DNA of 64,000 bases from Panulirus ornatus. Its lineage: Eukaryota > Arthropoda > Malacostraca > Decapoda > Palinuridae. The stretch's first letter is position 1; each line of letters opens with the position of its first letter. The translations under genes and the position numbers were made by a program. Below, in pieces: positions 21,530 through 33,029 of this stretch. The DNA is taken from positions 1,636,114 through 1,700,113 of the forward strand of contig NC_092249.1 in NCBI RefSeq assembly GCF_036320965.1. Reading direction: 5' to 3'. Under the pieces are notes generated by a model. It worked only from the letters and a program-made list of their open reading frames with translations. It ran no database searches and had not been told where the DNA came from.

Positions 21530-22075
21530 TATGTTACTACTCCCCACCTCTCATCTCCCCGCTAAGTGTCCGGCGCTCACTGCCTCTCTCTCTCTCCCCA
21601 AGTTTAGGATTACTAGTGCTCCTCCCCGTCTCTTATCTCCCCATTAGTGCCCGACGCTCTCATCAGCATCACTCCCCACTCTGCTGATCCTTACTCTTCC
21701 CCGATTCTTATCTCCCCGTTAGTGTCCGACGTTATCCACCCTCCAAACTCAGCCTCACTGTAATTATCAGTAGCTTTCCTCCCCGCTAGGGTCGGGAGCT
21801 CTCTGGCTCCCCAGCCTCACTCCCCACTCTTATGAGCAGCGGTTCTCTCCCCAGCTTCGTGTCTTCTCACTAGTGTCTGGTACTCCCAGCTCCCCAGCTC
21901 CACTCCCCACCTTAATCATCACTGGCCATCTTCCTGATTCTTATCTCCCCACACGTCCCGGGCGCTCTACTCTCCCCAGCGTCCCTCCCCACCTTATCAG
22001 CAGTCCTGCTTTCTGCTGATCTCCCCGCATCTGGCGCTCCCCGCTCCCCAGTCATACTCCCCACCAGTTTGAGTG
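21530..22075. repeat. Diverged satellite with about 85-bp CTCCCC units
   Basis: TTATCTCCCCGTTAGTGTCC, GGCGCTC and CTCACTCCCCACTCTTATCA recur in the same order about six times with drift and indels. Long pyrimidine-rich ORFs here come from the repeat. Confidence 0.65.
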
Positions 22076-22079
22076 AACC

Positions 22080-22835
22080 CGACCAGAAATCTTTTATCAG
22101 TTGATATTGATATATTGAAAATACATCAACATTATTACTACAGTAGCGACATAAAGTATATTTCGTCAGTATACCTACAGTATGATAGAGCAGCAATATG
22201 TTCTGTAAAAATAATTACACAATAGAATTTATATTTTTTTCAAGGTTTAAAAAGATAAACGAGAACTGATTGTGTATATATGTATATGGCTTATTGCAAG
22301 GTTGACTCTGCTGGTCCAGGTGATTGGGTAGTTATGAATTAATCTTTTGATTTTTTGTCATGTTTCAAACGTCTTAACTTATTTATCGGGTTGTGTGAGT
22401 TATTTATTGTGTGAGGTTTGAACTGTATGGGAGGCGGGAAATACTTTTAAGGTGACGTTTAGCGTGGATGGTGAATGTGTAGAGATCATTATTATATGTG
22501 TAGGTCGTGGGGAGACGACATTCCTCCCCTCCCTACCCTCCATCTCTCTCTATCTCTGCGGTGAGCAGTACGCGTTAGCCTCGCCTTATAACATTCATGG
22601 TGTAGGTATTTACAATAAGGCAATCTTTTTCCCAAACGCTGCTATTCAATACTAACTAGGTTACACAGCTTCAGATATTTTCTCGAATGAAAAGCTTTCT
22701 ATATCTCTCGTCTTAATGACATTACATAGAGGAAAAATATATATGAAATACAGTATGGCATTTGTTACAGTCCAATTATATTTTTAATCTAGATAGGAAT
22801 TTTAACACCACGTACCGTCTGGGTGGCGCCTGTAT
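22080..22835. other. Unique stretch without a supported gene
   Basis: AT-rich DNA with short ORFs only. It ends at a GTACC-rich segment with a small perfect inverted repeat, GTACCG, GTAT, CGGTAC (22836-22851). Confidence 0.4.
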
Positions 22836-23013
22836 GTACCGGTATCGGTACGTGTACCTCCGGGCGGTGTACCACAGGTACACCAGCGTACCAGTTTACA
22901 GGGTTTACAGGGTCGTAACAGGATGAGAGAGCGCGGTACCGTGACCCAGTATGTAATCCCGGGGTTAAAACCTCCCTTTCGCCATGATTTGACCTTTGAC
23001 CTTTTGTTTCCGG

Positions 23014-23109
23014 TTGGAACACAACACCCCCCCCTCCCCTCCCTTCCCCTCCCCTCCCTTCACCTCCCTCCCTTCACCTCCCCTCCCCCTCCGTGCTAAC
23101 GGTACAGTG

Positions 23110-23168
<59 letters not shown>

Positions 23169-23169
23169 G
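23014..23169. repeat. CCCTCC tract and (GT)n
   Basis: A polypyrimidine CCCTCCCTTCA-type tract at 23026-23095 followed by (GT)n at 23117-23169 with one T interruption. Confidence 0.85.
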
Positions 23170-23293
23170 GGGCCCTCATGGCTTGGGGTGGGAGGGGGGG
23201 AAGTGGAGTAGGACTGTCTCACAAAGCGTATCGCTGCACTTTAAACGCTTTTTTTTTGGCGAAGTGAGAAATTGCCTTTTCATTCATTCCTTG

Positions 23294-23298
<5 letters not shown>

Positions 23299-23359
<61 letters not shown>
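23299..23359. repeat. (TC)n microsatellite
   Basis: A pure 61-bp TC tract. Confidence 0.95.
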
Positions 23360-23363
<4 letters not shown>

Positions 23364-23526
23364 GGCCAGTCTGGGTCAGAGAGTCTTGCGATGCTCTCAT
23401 TTAAATTGATCATTTAAAAAAATGTCAGTCTATGTCTAGACTTGACTGGTTAAGCTGGTACAAAGATAATGGTAAATATGCTAATTATTTTTCGCAACTT
23501 CCTTTAAAGTTTGGCAAAAGAATGGT

Positions 23527-23637
23527 TAAATGGCCTGACCCTTGACGTGATATGAATGACCACCTTTGACCTGACCCTTGAGGTTCAGGTCATAGGTCAG
23601 GCCATTTATACCTAAGGGTCGTACCGTCGTACTCACA
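23527..23637. repeat. 14-bp-arm inverted repeat next to a single 21-bp-family unit
   Basis: TAAATGGCCTGACC (23527-23540) is the exact reverse complement of GGTCAGGCCATTTA (23595-23608). The 54-bp interior contains TTGACCTGACCCTTGAGG and GGTTCAGGTCA. Five bases on, AAGGGTCGTACCGTCGTACTC is one isolated unit of the dispersed 21-bp family. Confidence 0.8.
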
Positions 23638-23945
23638 GACATACAGACATAAGATTGAGGTTAGAAACGTTATAAACAACCTTGTGTATATATACAACTT
23701 TGATTTTACTGCTGATAAAGTTTTTGAATGAATACATTTTCACACTTTCTCGAACCTAAGTAAACAACCTACAAACGTCAAATGTCAGTTAGTCTAGAAT
23801 GGACGTGATACATAACAAAGTCATGTATAGAAAACGCGTTGCGTTGGCTGCATGAACCCAAGAATCCAGAATATTGACCAAACCTCTAATATCCTATGTA
23901 TTATTCAACTGTAAACGATCATATATTTATGTATATCCTTATAAA

Positions 23946-23947
<2 letters not shown>

Positions 23948-24019
<72 letters not shown>
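23948..24019. repeat. (TA)n microsatellite
   Basis: A pure 72-bp TA tract. Confidence 0.95.
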
Positions 24020-24022
<3 letters not shown>

Positions 24023-24234
24023 AATTACCAGTTTGTATACGATGCTATGCTAATTCGTTAAACGAGACTGGATGCCCGGTACTTCACGTGAAAATATACT
24101 TTTTGTTTTCGTTAATTAACAGAGGCAATCATTGTGCATTTTTTATTATTTTCGTTCGTCAGTTGTCAATTTTTAATGATCCTCCACCAGTTGTTTGTGA
24201 GTGCGTTTGTGCCAAGATTTCGGCTGGCACGAGG

Positions 24235-24254
24235 CTGTCATGGGCTCATGACAG
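24235..24254. repeat. Perfect hairpin CTGTCATG-GGCT-CATGACAG
   Basis: 8-bp arms and a 4-nt loop inside a region with recurrent CTGGCACAGGTC / GGCCATTACTGG motifs (24225-24360) and a 13-base G run at 24320-24332. Confidence 0.75.
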
Positions 24255-24579
24255 TGTCAGGCCCTTCGACGGGTGTGTCATTGCTGGCACAGGTCCGGTG
24301 GGCCATTACTGGCACAGGTCGGGGGGGGGGGGTGTTTCCGTTGTGCCATTACTGTCCGGGGGTCTGTGTGCGCCAGAGTGCGGGCCTGGACGCACTTACC
24401 TGGATGAGTGCGTAGCGTTGGTTGGCGTAGTACTAATTACTTTCCAGTAATCACTTAACGGGTTTCATGTTACACCCAAGAAATGAGGAAACCGATTACC
24501 GAGTAATTACTTTCCCACAGGAGGAGACACTCGTGTTTTCTTTATCAGTATTTACCTCGGTGTCATGATGACATGCCAG

Positions 24580-24650
24580 TGTGACACATACTCGCCACCC
24601 AGTGTGACACATGGTGGTCAACTGCTAGTGTGAGCGTCAGTGTGACTGCC
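24580..24650. repeat. CCAGTGTGACACAT short tandem motif
   Basis: GCCAGTGTGACACATACTC, CCCAGTGTGACACATGG, CTAGTGTGAGC and TCAGTGTGACTG follow each other within 70 bp. Confidence 0.6.
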
Positions 24651-24726
24651 TCTCCCCCCCAGACCCCCCCACTCCTCCGTCCTAAGAATGTAATTGATAT
24701 TTAGAATACAAATCAGTGCTTGAGAT

Positions 24727-24771
24727 CACACACACACACACACACACACATACACACACACACACACACAC
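24727..24771. repeat. (CA)n microsatellite
   Basis: A CA tract with one T interruption. Confidence 0.95.
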
Positions 24772-24898
24772 GACCATATACATAAATGTCATATCATTTT
24801 TCACACTAAGAAGGTCAAACACTTTCGTTAATCACAGGAGGAGACCTTTCGTAAATATTCGTATATGTAAAGGCGAGCATATATATTGTAGAGATGAT

Positions 24899-24967
24899 AT
24901 AGAAAACGGATTAGGGACTTGCAGTTCAGCCTATAGAAAACGGATCAAGGACTTCACATTCAGCCGT
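24899..24967. repeat. 35-bp tandem duplication
   Basis: TAGAAAACGGAT followed by AGGGACTT or AAGGACTT and TTCAGCC occurs at 24899 and 24934. Confidence 0.8.
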
Positions 24968-25149
24968 GAAAAACTTTTTTTTTTGCCCAACGTGAACTCT
25001 AACTTATACGGGAAATATTTATATAAATATAAATAAAGTTACGGGGGAAAAAGTAAAGCTTTTCTTTTTTGATATTTTGTGCAAAAATGTTCACGATGTG
25101 AAGGGGTTAACAGTGATACATGGGGGAAACTGTTAATTTGCTGAAATGG

Positions 25150-25151
<2 letters not shown>

Positions 25152-25195
<44 letters not shown>
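25152..25195. repeat. (CA)n microsatellite
   Basis: A pure CA tract. A box-B-like GGGTTCGAAACC lies at about 25297-25308 with no convincing box A. A 15-base C run occurs at 25438-25453. Confidence 0.9.
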
Positions 25196-25198
<3 letters not shown>

Positions 25199-25572
25199 TG
25201 TACATGATACTGGGTATGAACATGTACAGGAGTTGTGACTTTATTGGCTGGTTGGGTTAGGTGGTTGTGACCGTGTTCAGTTGCCTGGTGTACAGGGTTC
25301 GAAACCTACCTGATACACACGTCGAATATTCTAAAATCCTTGAAAAGTACCTTTTATCAAGCATTTGCTCAGCGATTATTTTCGCGTAGTGCTGGTTATT
25401 TACTGAAGTAGGGGACGCTAAATCCATTTTCTTTGCCTCCCCCCCCCCCCCCCTCCACGGGTTTTTAATCCTTCACTTCACCAACAAATTCAAGTTTAGA
25501 CTTTAATCTTTCCGGCTGAGAAAACACCAAGTATTCTTATCTTCCATGGCTCCGTACACAGGAACTTTACTA

Positions 25573-25943
<371 letters not shown>

Positions 25944-26124
25944 GTATGCATAAAAGGCAAGTATATCCTCCTATTTCAAAATACTTGAGTATACATGATA
26001 ATGAATCATGTATACATTTGGACGGCGAGGAAGTGCAAAGAAAAAAAAGTATGGAAGTTTGTGTTGTGCTGTGTGAGTGGTGAAGATCGTATAGTGGGCA
26101 ACCCTGGCTGTTACGTTGCGTAGT

Positions 26125-26140
26125 GGGGGGGGGGGGGGGG
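26125..26140. repeat. 16-base G run
   Basis: A homopolymer followed by a truncated tRNA-like head, TGGCCGAAGCGGTCGCCTCG (about 26189-26208). That head matches a Leu/Ser-type box A, but no box B follows. Confidence 0.7.
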
Positions 26141-26804
26141 TAAGTTGGTACCCGCTCAAGACAGGTTTGGGGTCTTGTAAGTGCGTCTGGCCGAAGCGGT
26201 CGCCTCGCCAGCGTCGTATTATAAGTATTATTTATAAGTACAATGTTATTATAAGTATTACGAGGCAGGTAAGGATTCTGTAAGTGTTGAACGATGGGGA
26301 TTTAAGAGTCGTGAGGGGAACACATGAGATATTGTGTTGTCAGTGATTGCTATTGCAAGACTTGTCATGTAATGTTAAAAATAGATTTAGTAGAAAATAG
26401 CTTAATCTATTTCTTTACGCGAGTAACGCTGGAGTTGTAACATATATATAGAGACACTGGTAGACAGACGTATGTATGTGTCGACATTACATATGTGCTA
26501 CATAGACGAGACGATCGGTCTGGGTGACCATTGGTTATGTACAGTGAAGAAAACGTATATTGGGAGAGGGAGGTTCCCCTCAGATGGTAAATGCGAGGTG
26601 GACGGTGGTCATTTGGTCGTGGGATTCGAACCTTGTACTGAGGATATGAAGTTGGGTCGGGAGGGAAGCGCTGGGGGGGCCCAGACGGAGTGGGGCGTGA
26701 TTGGTTTCGGACACCATCAGAGGAACGACCATGAGAGCGGCGATAAAACGGGGCAAGATGCTGCTAAACGACCACAGGCGGGGATGAGGGGGAAGGGGTG
26801 TGTT

Positions 26805-26875
26805 GGGGGGGGGGGGGTGGGGTCGGATCGGGTCACTGATGAGGTCTGTAGACGAACTGAGGAATATTAGGTCAC

Positions 26876-26921
<46 letters not shown>

Positions 26922-26944
26922 TGTGTGTGTGTGTGAGTGTGTGT

Positions 26945-26990
<46 letters not shown>
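26805..26990. repeat. G run and interrupted (GT)n
   Basis: A 13-base G run at 26805-26817; (GT)n at 26879-26990 with periodic GTGA interruptions. Confidence 0.95.
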
Positions 26991-26992
<2 letters not shown>

Positions 26993-27096
26993 CCATGGTT
27001 TCATGTTGTGACGCACACTGGTTATTCTGAACAGCTGAACAACATGATTTGGACGCGTTTGGGAAGCATAAACAGACATTTGCATTTTTTTTTTAG

Positions 27097-27099
<3 letters not shown>

Positions 27100-27172
<73 letters not shown>

Positions 27173-27284
27173 TATACAGCTGTAATTTAAGCAGCAACAG
27201 ACCAGTGAGTCCTAACGAGGCTGTTTGTTACAGTGGGAGAGAACAGAAACTCGTGATTAATGTGGTTTAATCACTGATTAATGT

Positions 27285-27355
<71 letters not shown>
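27100..27355. repeat. Two (GA)n microsatellites
   Basis: (GA)n at 27100-27169 and 27287-27355. The DNA between carries a small direct repeat, GTGATTAATGTGG / CTGATTAATGTGG. Confidence 0.95.
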
Positions 27356-27357
<2 letters not shown>

Positions 27358-27566
27358 AAAGACATTATACGGGGGTGGGGGGTGTATCTCTCTCTTAGTC
27401 TCGGGAAGAAAAAAAACTTTTGATGATACGTAAGGGAAAAAGATAAGCTGTGTGTAAGCCAAGCGTACCGTACGCAGCTGTGGGATGTGAGTGAGCTTAG
27501 CGTCTCTGTGTGATGGAATTTGTGTCATGTCTGATGCTTGTGTGGAGGATTACCTGGTGACGACAC

Positions 27567-27760
27567 GTGTGTCATCACCTTCACCTGTAGTGATGATGAC
27601 AGGTGTGTCATCACCTTCACCTGTAGTGATGATGACAAGTGTGTCATCACCTTCATCTGTAGTGATGGTGACAAGTGTGTCATCACCTTCACCTGTAGTG
27701 ATGGTGACAGGTGTGTCATCACTTTCACCAGTAGCTTGATAGACCTGTCATCACCTTTAG
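27567..27760. repeat. 36-bp minisatellite, five copies
   Basis: Units start at 27567, 27603, 27639, 27675 and 27711 (exact 36-bp period), with GTGTGTCATCACCTTCACCT then GTAGTGATGATGACAG. Each unit contains complementary halves (GTCATCAC and GTGATGATGAC), so each could fold into a hairpin. The 12-codon period keeps several frames open on both strands. Degenerate copies continue to about 27800. Confidence 0.93.
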
Positions 27761-27924
27761 CCAGGGGGATGAGGGATTTGTCGTCACTTTCACCAGACGT
27801 CATATGCTCTCATTTGCATACCGTCATTATTTAATCTGTCTCTGTGTTCTGTTGTCTTGCTGTACATTGGAACATATTCGCTTAGTAATCTTTTTCTGCT
27901 CCTCTTGCTCGTAGAATGGATTAC

Positions 27925-27948
27925 GTGTGTGTGTGTGTGTGTGTGTCT
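27925..27948. repeat. (GT)n microsatellite
   Basis: A short GT tract. Confidence 0.9.
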
Positions 27949-28263
27949 CACGCCAGTCCATCCTCAAGCTTCCTTAGCTTCCCAGCTAAGAAAGGCACGA
28001 AAGAAAAAGTCGATTGCTTTCGTCATGATTTTTGTCCCACTTTGCACTGTAATACGTACGTCATCTCAGCATAAATGTTACAGTTCCGTGATGTAATTAT
28101 GTAAAGCAGATTGTAATGTAACAGTATTTTCACTGAAAACTATCAGTGAAATGAGTAACATCTCTTGAACATCGGAAGGTTAGGTAAAATCTTGTGTTTT
28201 CGTCATGTATGCTATCCTATCTTACAATGAATTATATCCATACGTGTCAGCAAAACCAATTTA

Positions 28264-28317
28264 TTCCCAAGAATACATTAATTCCCGAGAATACATTAAT
28301 TCCCAAGAATACATTAA
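28264..28317. repeat. 18-bp tandem repeat, three copies
   Basis: TTCCCAAGAATACATTAA with an exact 18-bp period at 28264, 28282 and 28300. The 28318-28611 flank is unique. Confidence 0.92.
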
Positions 28318-28611
28318 GCCAGCCTCAGTTAAGATGTACTTGGAGTGTAAAAGTTTTTGAAAGGGTCTTGAAGGTTCAAGGTTTGTTACGAGTCCATGGG
28401 TGCGCTACAATCAGTTGCAGGGGCAGCATGGACTCCACTTTGATGGTAGAAGTTCGCCCAACGTGACTTGCCCAGTCGTCTTGTCACCTCGAGCGGGCGG
28501 AGTCCGGTAACACATATGAATCTTCCCTTAAGATTTTACTGGCTTGTTGTATCTGTGGATTACGCCAGTGCACCTAAACTACCAGTTAAACTGTAGACTG
28601 GGTTTGGATAA

Positions 28612-28828
28612 AGCCACATTTCCCTCGTCAGTGAGGTAGCGTCAAGAACATGACTGAGCCTTAGAGGGATACAATCCTCACTTGGCCACCTTCTCTGTTC
28701 CTTCTTTTGGAGAAGTGAAAACAGGAGGGGAGCCAGCAGGCCCCCCCGCTCCCACCCCAGTCAGTCAGTCTCCTTCTACGACGCGCAGGGAATACGTGGG
28801 AAGTATTCTTTCTCCCCTATCTCCAGGG

Positions 28829-28830
<2 letters not shown>
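28612..28830 (+). mobile_element. Element B, diverged copy
   Basis: Shares with the 60.43-kb copy, in order: GTGAGGTAGCGTCAAGAAC, a TCTCTGTTCCTTCTTTTGGA block, a GAGGGGAG / CCCCCCGCTCCC block, CTCCTTCTACGAC, CGCAGGGAATACGTGGGAAG and TATTCTTTCTCCCCTATCTC ending CAGGGATA. It is immediately followed by (TA)n. There is no ORF or recognised Pol III promoter, so it is a short non-autonomous interspersed repeat of unknown class. Confidence 0.75.

Positions 28831-28900
<70 letters not shown>
28831..28900. repeat. (TA)n abutting element B
   Basis: A pure 70-bp TA tract starting at the last base of element B. Confidence 0.95.
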
Positions 28901-28903
<3 letters not shown>

Positions 28904-28934
28904 TTACTCTTGGCCACAAAGTTGCCTGGTGTCC

Positions 28935-30300
28935 CGCAGGGGTGGAGGAGGAGGAGGAGGTGGTGGTGTGGGTTGGTTGTGTCCAGCTGCCTTTAGTGAC
29001 AATGCTTTTAGGCACACACAAAGAACGCTGGGGGTCCCCTGCTCCCACCCACACCCAGGCTCCCCCCCCACACACGCAGGCAACACCACCACCCATTTTC
29101 TCGTCTTTTTGAGGCTGTGGCTTCGACATCAAAGGCGGTTTTTCGGTGGTCTTGCTGAGGCTTCGGGGCTTTGGAATTTGATTCGTCTTGTGGCTTTAAG
29201 GCAAGAGGAGGGGGTGGGGTTACTTGCTTCCTCTCTCTTCTTTTTCTCTCTTACTCTCTTTCTTTCTCAGTGATTGTCGTATGTGTTTTAGTCTGTGTTC
29301 GCTTCGTGGATTCCTTTTTTTCTAACATTAGTTCCCTTGATTTTTGACTTTCAAGTGTATTATCACTTTGATATATGTTTTTGATAAATTATTCTTCCTT
29401 CTTCGTCTCTGTTTATTATTATTATTTCTCCTCCGTCATCACTTTGTGGTTCCAGTTCTTCGTTTTCTATTCTCTGCCAAGTTCCGGTTTGCCCCGTCGC
29501 TCGCTCGGGTACTTCGAAGACCATCTGGCGGTACCATTACTTCCTCCAGCTGGTCACATTCGCCACCTGCAGCCACCTGAAGTGGGGTTGGGGGGGTCAG
29601 GGAATCGAGCCCCCACACCATCGTTAACCCCCCATCGTGGGGGGGGAGGGGGAGAGCCATCAAAGAATGGAGACATTAGTGATTTGTTGAATTTAATTAC
29701 AAATGAAGTAGTTAACTTTGAAAGGTTAATATATGGAGAAAAACGAGTTCACAAAGAGATACAGAGATGGTTAGCCCAGTGTTTAGAGAGACTAGTCATT
29801 GTTGTACCTTCAAGGATGATAGGATATGAAAGATGTTTACAATCGTTTAAAAGTAAAAGTTGTATTTTCTGTGGTAGAGAAAAGATGGATTTGTTTACAA
29901 ATTACAATTAGGCAGACATGACTTGGTTTTGGCCTGGTGATGACTGCATTTTTATGTTTTTTCAAGAATGATTTTTTTTTTTCTCTCGATACGAAGACGA
30001 TAGATTTAGTCTATCGTGTTGGAGGTAAAGCAGTCATCGCCTCCCGCGTTGGGGCGGGGGGGGGGCTCCGTTGAGCTGAGGAGGGTGTCGAGGTGGGGGG
30101 GGGGGGGCGTCAAAGCACTTAATGAGTCGTAATGAGGTCCGTCGGCCTTTCAATGAGGCGAGATTATTCCCCTTGTAGCAGGAAAAAAAAATCCCTCGGA
30201 AGTGAGGAAGTTTGAGAAGAATATTTGGACGAGGGTGGAATATTCCCCAGTGGAAGTGGGTGGAGAATATTCGTAAACTGATGACGCGACCTTCTTAGGA
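28935..30300. other. Low-complexity patches, no supported gene
   Basis: (GGA)n near 28945, C runs near 29062, G runs near 29640, 30057 and 30097. A 178-codon open frame (29375-29911) crosses a G run and starts in a Tyr/Phe-rich stretch; I found no domain or splice support. Confidence 0.4.
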
Positions 30301-30600
30301 AAGTATTCTGAAAGTGATTTAGATATTGTCAGGAAAACTTACTTTAGATAAGTATGTGTCCTTACTTAGAAAAGTCATTAAAGTTACTTTTCTTATCAGA
30401 ATTGTAATTCCGGTGTTTATGTACTGCTAGAAAAGTACTTTAAAGCTACGTTCACCATCAGAAATGTACTATAAGCTATTTTATGTACTCTTAGAAGTAC
30501 ATTAAGCTTACACATACCATCAAAAGAGCACAGTTACCTACAATTAGAGTTTACTTAAGCTGTTAAGTATCCTCAGTAAGGGGTGTTTTGAAAGACGTGT
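30300..30600. repeat. Degenerate GTACTTTAAAGC tandem region
   Basis: AGAAAAGT(A)C(T)TTAAAG followed by an ATCAGAA block recurs about every 60 bp (near 30380, 30430 and 30490), with strong drift. Confidence 0.5.
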
Positions 30601-30689
30601 GTACTACTTAACAGGGGTTGGGGGGGAGGTACTTGTATAAACTTATGGTGTTAAAGTATAAGTGAAGTAATGTAGACTTACACAGCTCT

Positions 30690-30925
30690 ACAGCCTTTCC
30701 TGTAGACACGCAAATGCTTTTAGATTTAGTACAAGACGGTGGAGACTAATGTTGCGTCCGGACGCCTCTATAGCACCCGTGGATAGAGTCGTAAATACGA
30801 TCTAGATAATGGAGACTTTTATACCACTTGTAGGTAAAGACGTAAATACATTGTAGGTGTTGACAAGACCTTTATGGCACCTCTGCATAAGGACGGGAAT
30901 GGCTTTAGATGTGTTGTAGATGTGT
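30690..30925. repeat. Degenerate 60-65-bp tandem region
   Basis: A unit of the form GGAGAC-TTTATA(C/G)CAC-TTG-GATA-AG(T/A)CGTAAATAC recurs near 30750, 30810 and 30865 (CTCTATAGCACCCGTGGATA, TTTTATACCACTTGTAGGTA, CTTTATGGCACCTCTGCATA). Confidence 0.6.
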
Positions 30926-30986
30926 ATAGTCTCTGTGAATGGGAGATGAAAGAGCTTTATCAAATTACACTCGTAATAAAGACTGC

Positions 30987-31034
30987 TCGCGCGCGCGCAC
31001 GAGCACACGCACACACACACAAACACACACACAC

Positions 31035-31096
<62 letters not shown>
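30987..31096. repeat. (GC)n-(CA)n alternating tract
   Basis: CGCGCGCGCACGAGCACACG leads into about 90 bp of CA with A and T interruptions; a candidate Z-DNA former. Confidence 0.93.
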
Positions 31097-31097
<1 letters not shown>

Positions 31098-31196
31098 GCA
31101 TACATAAATTTCAACAAGTTATATCATCGTAGAGAGTGTTCAAGAGATGGGGGACTCACGAGTGTAGAACCTCCCCGTATAGTACAAATAGGTGAT

Positions 31197-31197
<1 letters not shown>

Positions 31198-31237
<40 letters not shown>

Positions 31238-31245
31238 GCGCGCAC
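31198..31245. repeat. (CA)n followed by GCGCGCGC
   Basis: (CA)n at 31198-31232, then GGTGCGCGCGCACG. GTACAAATAGGT flanks the tract on both sides (about 31184 and 31267), each followed by an ACACAC sequence, suggesting a local duplication. Confidence 0.85.
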
Positions 31246-31596
31246 GCTCGCTCTCTCTCCTTGCTGTACAAATAGGTAATTACACACACGGTAGACGGAA
31301 GTGGGGCATCACAAGGGTTGCCACAGCGAACTACGTCCCTCACCAGCCCTAGTGGGTTGATGACTTCCCTCAAATACGTATATAATTCTTAAGTTATTAC
31401 TGATGGGACACACACTCCTCATCTTCCATAGAAAATAGGCAACCCTCATGTATTTCTCTTATGTTCACAGAATCTTTCTTGGAATAAAGAGGAGATTATT
31501 ATGTAAACTTATAACCTTTTAACATACTTAAGTCAGGAGTGTGATGATTATTATGTAAACACATTACCTTTGATGTTTTCAACCCCTTCTGGCCTC

Positions 31597-31601
<5 letters not shown>

Positions 31602-31663
<62 letters not shown>
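31602..31663. repeat. (GA)n microsatellite
   Basis: A pure 62-bp GA tract; the 31664-32085 flank is unique. Confidence 0.95.
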
Positions 31664-31665
<2 letters not shown>

Positions 31666-32085
31666 TGTGTTAGCACCTTGAAAGACGGAGTTGGTGGCCG
31701 GAGTTAATGAGATTCAAACGACGTCAGTTTCTTTGATCGGGTTCCGGTCATTTAGTCAGTGATTTGGCAAACAGTTAGGATGTGGCGGTCTGTGAAATTA
31801 TTAAGATTAGATTCCCCGACAAAGGATCAATGTGATTGAGGAGGATTCAGTACTTTATTACATAGAGATACACGGTGTTGTGAGGTGGTCAGAAACATGG
31901 AGGAACAGATATTGAACATATTAAAGTTATTCAGGAGAAACTTATCTTGTAGAACAGCAGAACACTTGAGAGGGTATGTACACATGTACGTTAATGAGAT
32001 GTGCAGTAGTTATCAGAGTCTCATGGTATATAGCCATGCATCTGTGTGGGTGAGACTATATAACATTGGCCCTCAAGAACGATAG

Positions 32086-32232
32086 TACGACCCTTGAGCA
32101 CGACGTTACGACCCTTGAGCACTACGGTGCGACCCTTGAACACGACGGTACGACCCTTGAACACGACGATACGACCCTTGAGCACTACGGTACGACCCTT
32201 GAGCACGACGGTACGACCCTTTGGTACGATGA
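32086..32232. repeat. 21-bp TCGTACC-family array, seven units
   Basis: TACGACCCTTGAGCACGACG-type units in perfect 21-bp register at 32086, 32107, 32128, 32149, 32170, 32191 and 32212. Orientation is opposite to the arrays at 4.1 and 15.0 kb. Confidence 0.93.
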
Positions 32233-32339
32233 TCTTTGAGATGGCCCTTTGATAAACCTCAGTGTCACAGACACGAGCCACTCTTGTTACACTGTCACGA
32301 CTGTTACTTTGGGGAAAAAACACTGGTCACTGCCAGCTG

Positions 32340-32460
32340 TGCATGTTGGCGAGGGAGGCTTGAAGCTGAGTACTTTCCACATTTCCTGGGTTCGAACCCC
32401 ATTGCATAACAAGTCTCCCCAGCATACTCCACCGCTTGGGAGGTATCAAAGGCGTGATCT
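32340..32460 (+). mobile_element. Possible SINE remnant
   Basis: CCTGGGTTCGAACCCC (about 32387-32402) is a good box B. The downstream CAGCATACTCCACCGC then TTGGGAGGTATCAA loosely matches the body of the other SINE copies. No clear box A. Confidence 0.35.
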
Positions 32461-32925
32461 GTATTCGGAATATTGGTACGTGTGTGTGTTCACCGGGGGG
32501 AGGGGGGGGGGGGGGGACGCCCTCTCGTGCCTGGATGAACCAGTATGATACAGTCGCGTTAATGGTAAGGCGGGGTGAGGGTAGAGAGCGGGCGCTTGTT
32601 TGTGACGATGGGTCACTTTGCTGGGCACTTTTCTTCCAGGACCTTGTTATTATGAGTGGCTGGAATTCCATAGCTCCAGGAGGCCAGTGGGGAGGAGGGG
32701 GGTTTAATGGTGAGGCGAGGGAAGTTAGGGGAGGGAGGAAGGGAGCAGAGCAGAGCAGAGGACGGGGATGCGAGTGGGGATCGTTTTGGTGGCAAGTTGG
32801 AAGTCATGGTATGTTGGTGTTGGATCTGCCGGACGTTGTTTGATGCTCGTGGTGGATATGAAGCCGTCGTGGCATGTGTGTCAACCCAGGAGGAGCAGGC
32901 CAGTGGTCTGGGGACTGAGGTCTCG

Positions 32926-33023
32926 CATGTCACCAGGAGTGGTGAGGTGTCCATGTCACCAGGAGTGGTGAGGTCCATGTCACCAGGAGTGGTGAGGTGT
33001 CCATGTCACCAGGAGTGGTGAGG
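32926..33023. repeat. 26-bp minisatellite, four copies
   Basis: CATGTCACCAGGAGTGGTGA-headed units at 32926, 32952, 32976 and 33002 (26, 24 and 26 bp). A run of at least 13 G lies upstream at about 32497-32515. Confidence 0.93.
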
Positions 33024-33029
33024 GTTGAC

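Noticed and set aside
24400..24480. Minus-strand exon ending at CAG|GTAAGT (intron bases 24394-24399)
   Set aside because: The donor is perfect but the open frames behind it are short (11-21 codons) and lack a pyrimidine-rich acceptor.
25250..25320. tRNA or SINE near GGGTTCGAAACC
   Set aside because: Box B only; no acceptable box A at the right distance and no shared SINE body.
27567..27800. CRISPR-like direct repeats
   Set aside because: Units are contiguous with no unique spacers; a minisatellite in a eukaryotic genome. The same applies to the 26-, 28- and 30-bp arrays.
29375..29911. 178-codon plus-strand open frame
   Set aside because: It crosses G-rich low complexity, opens in a pyrimidine-rich Tyr/Phe stretch, and shows no recognisable domain or splice context.
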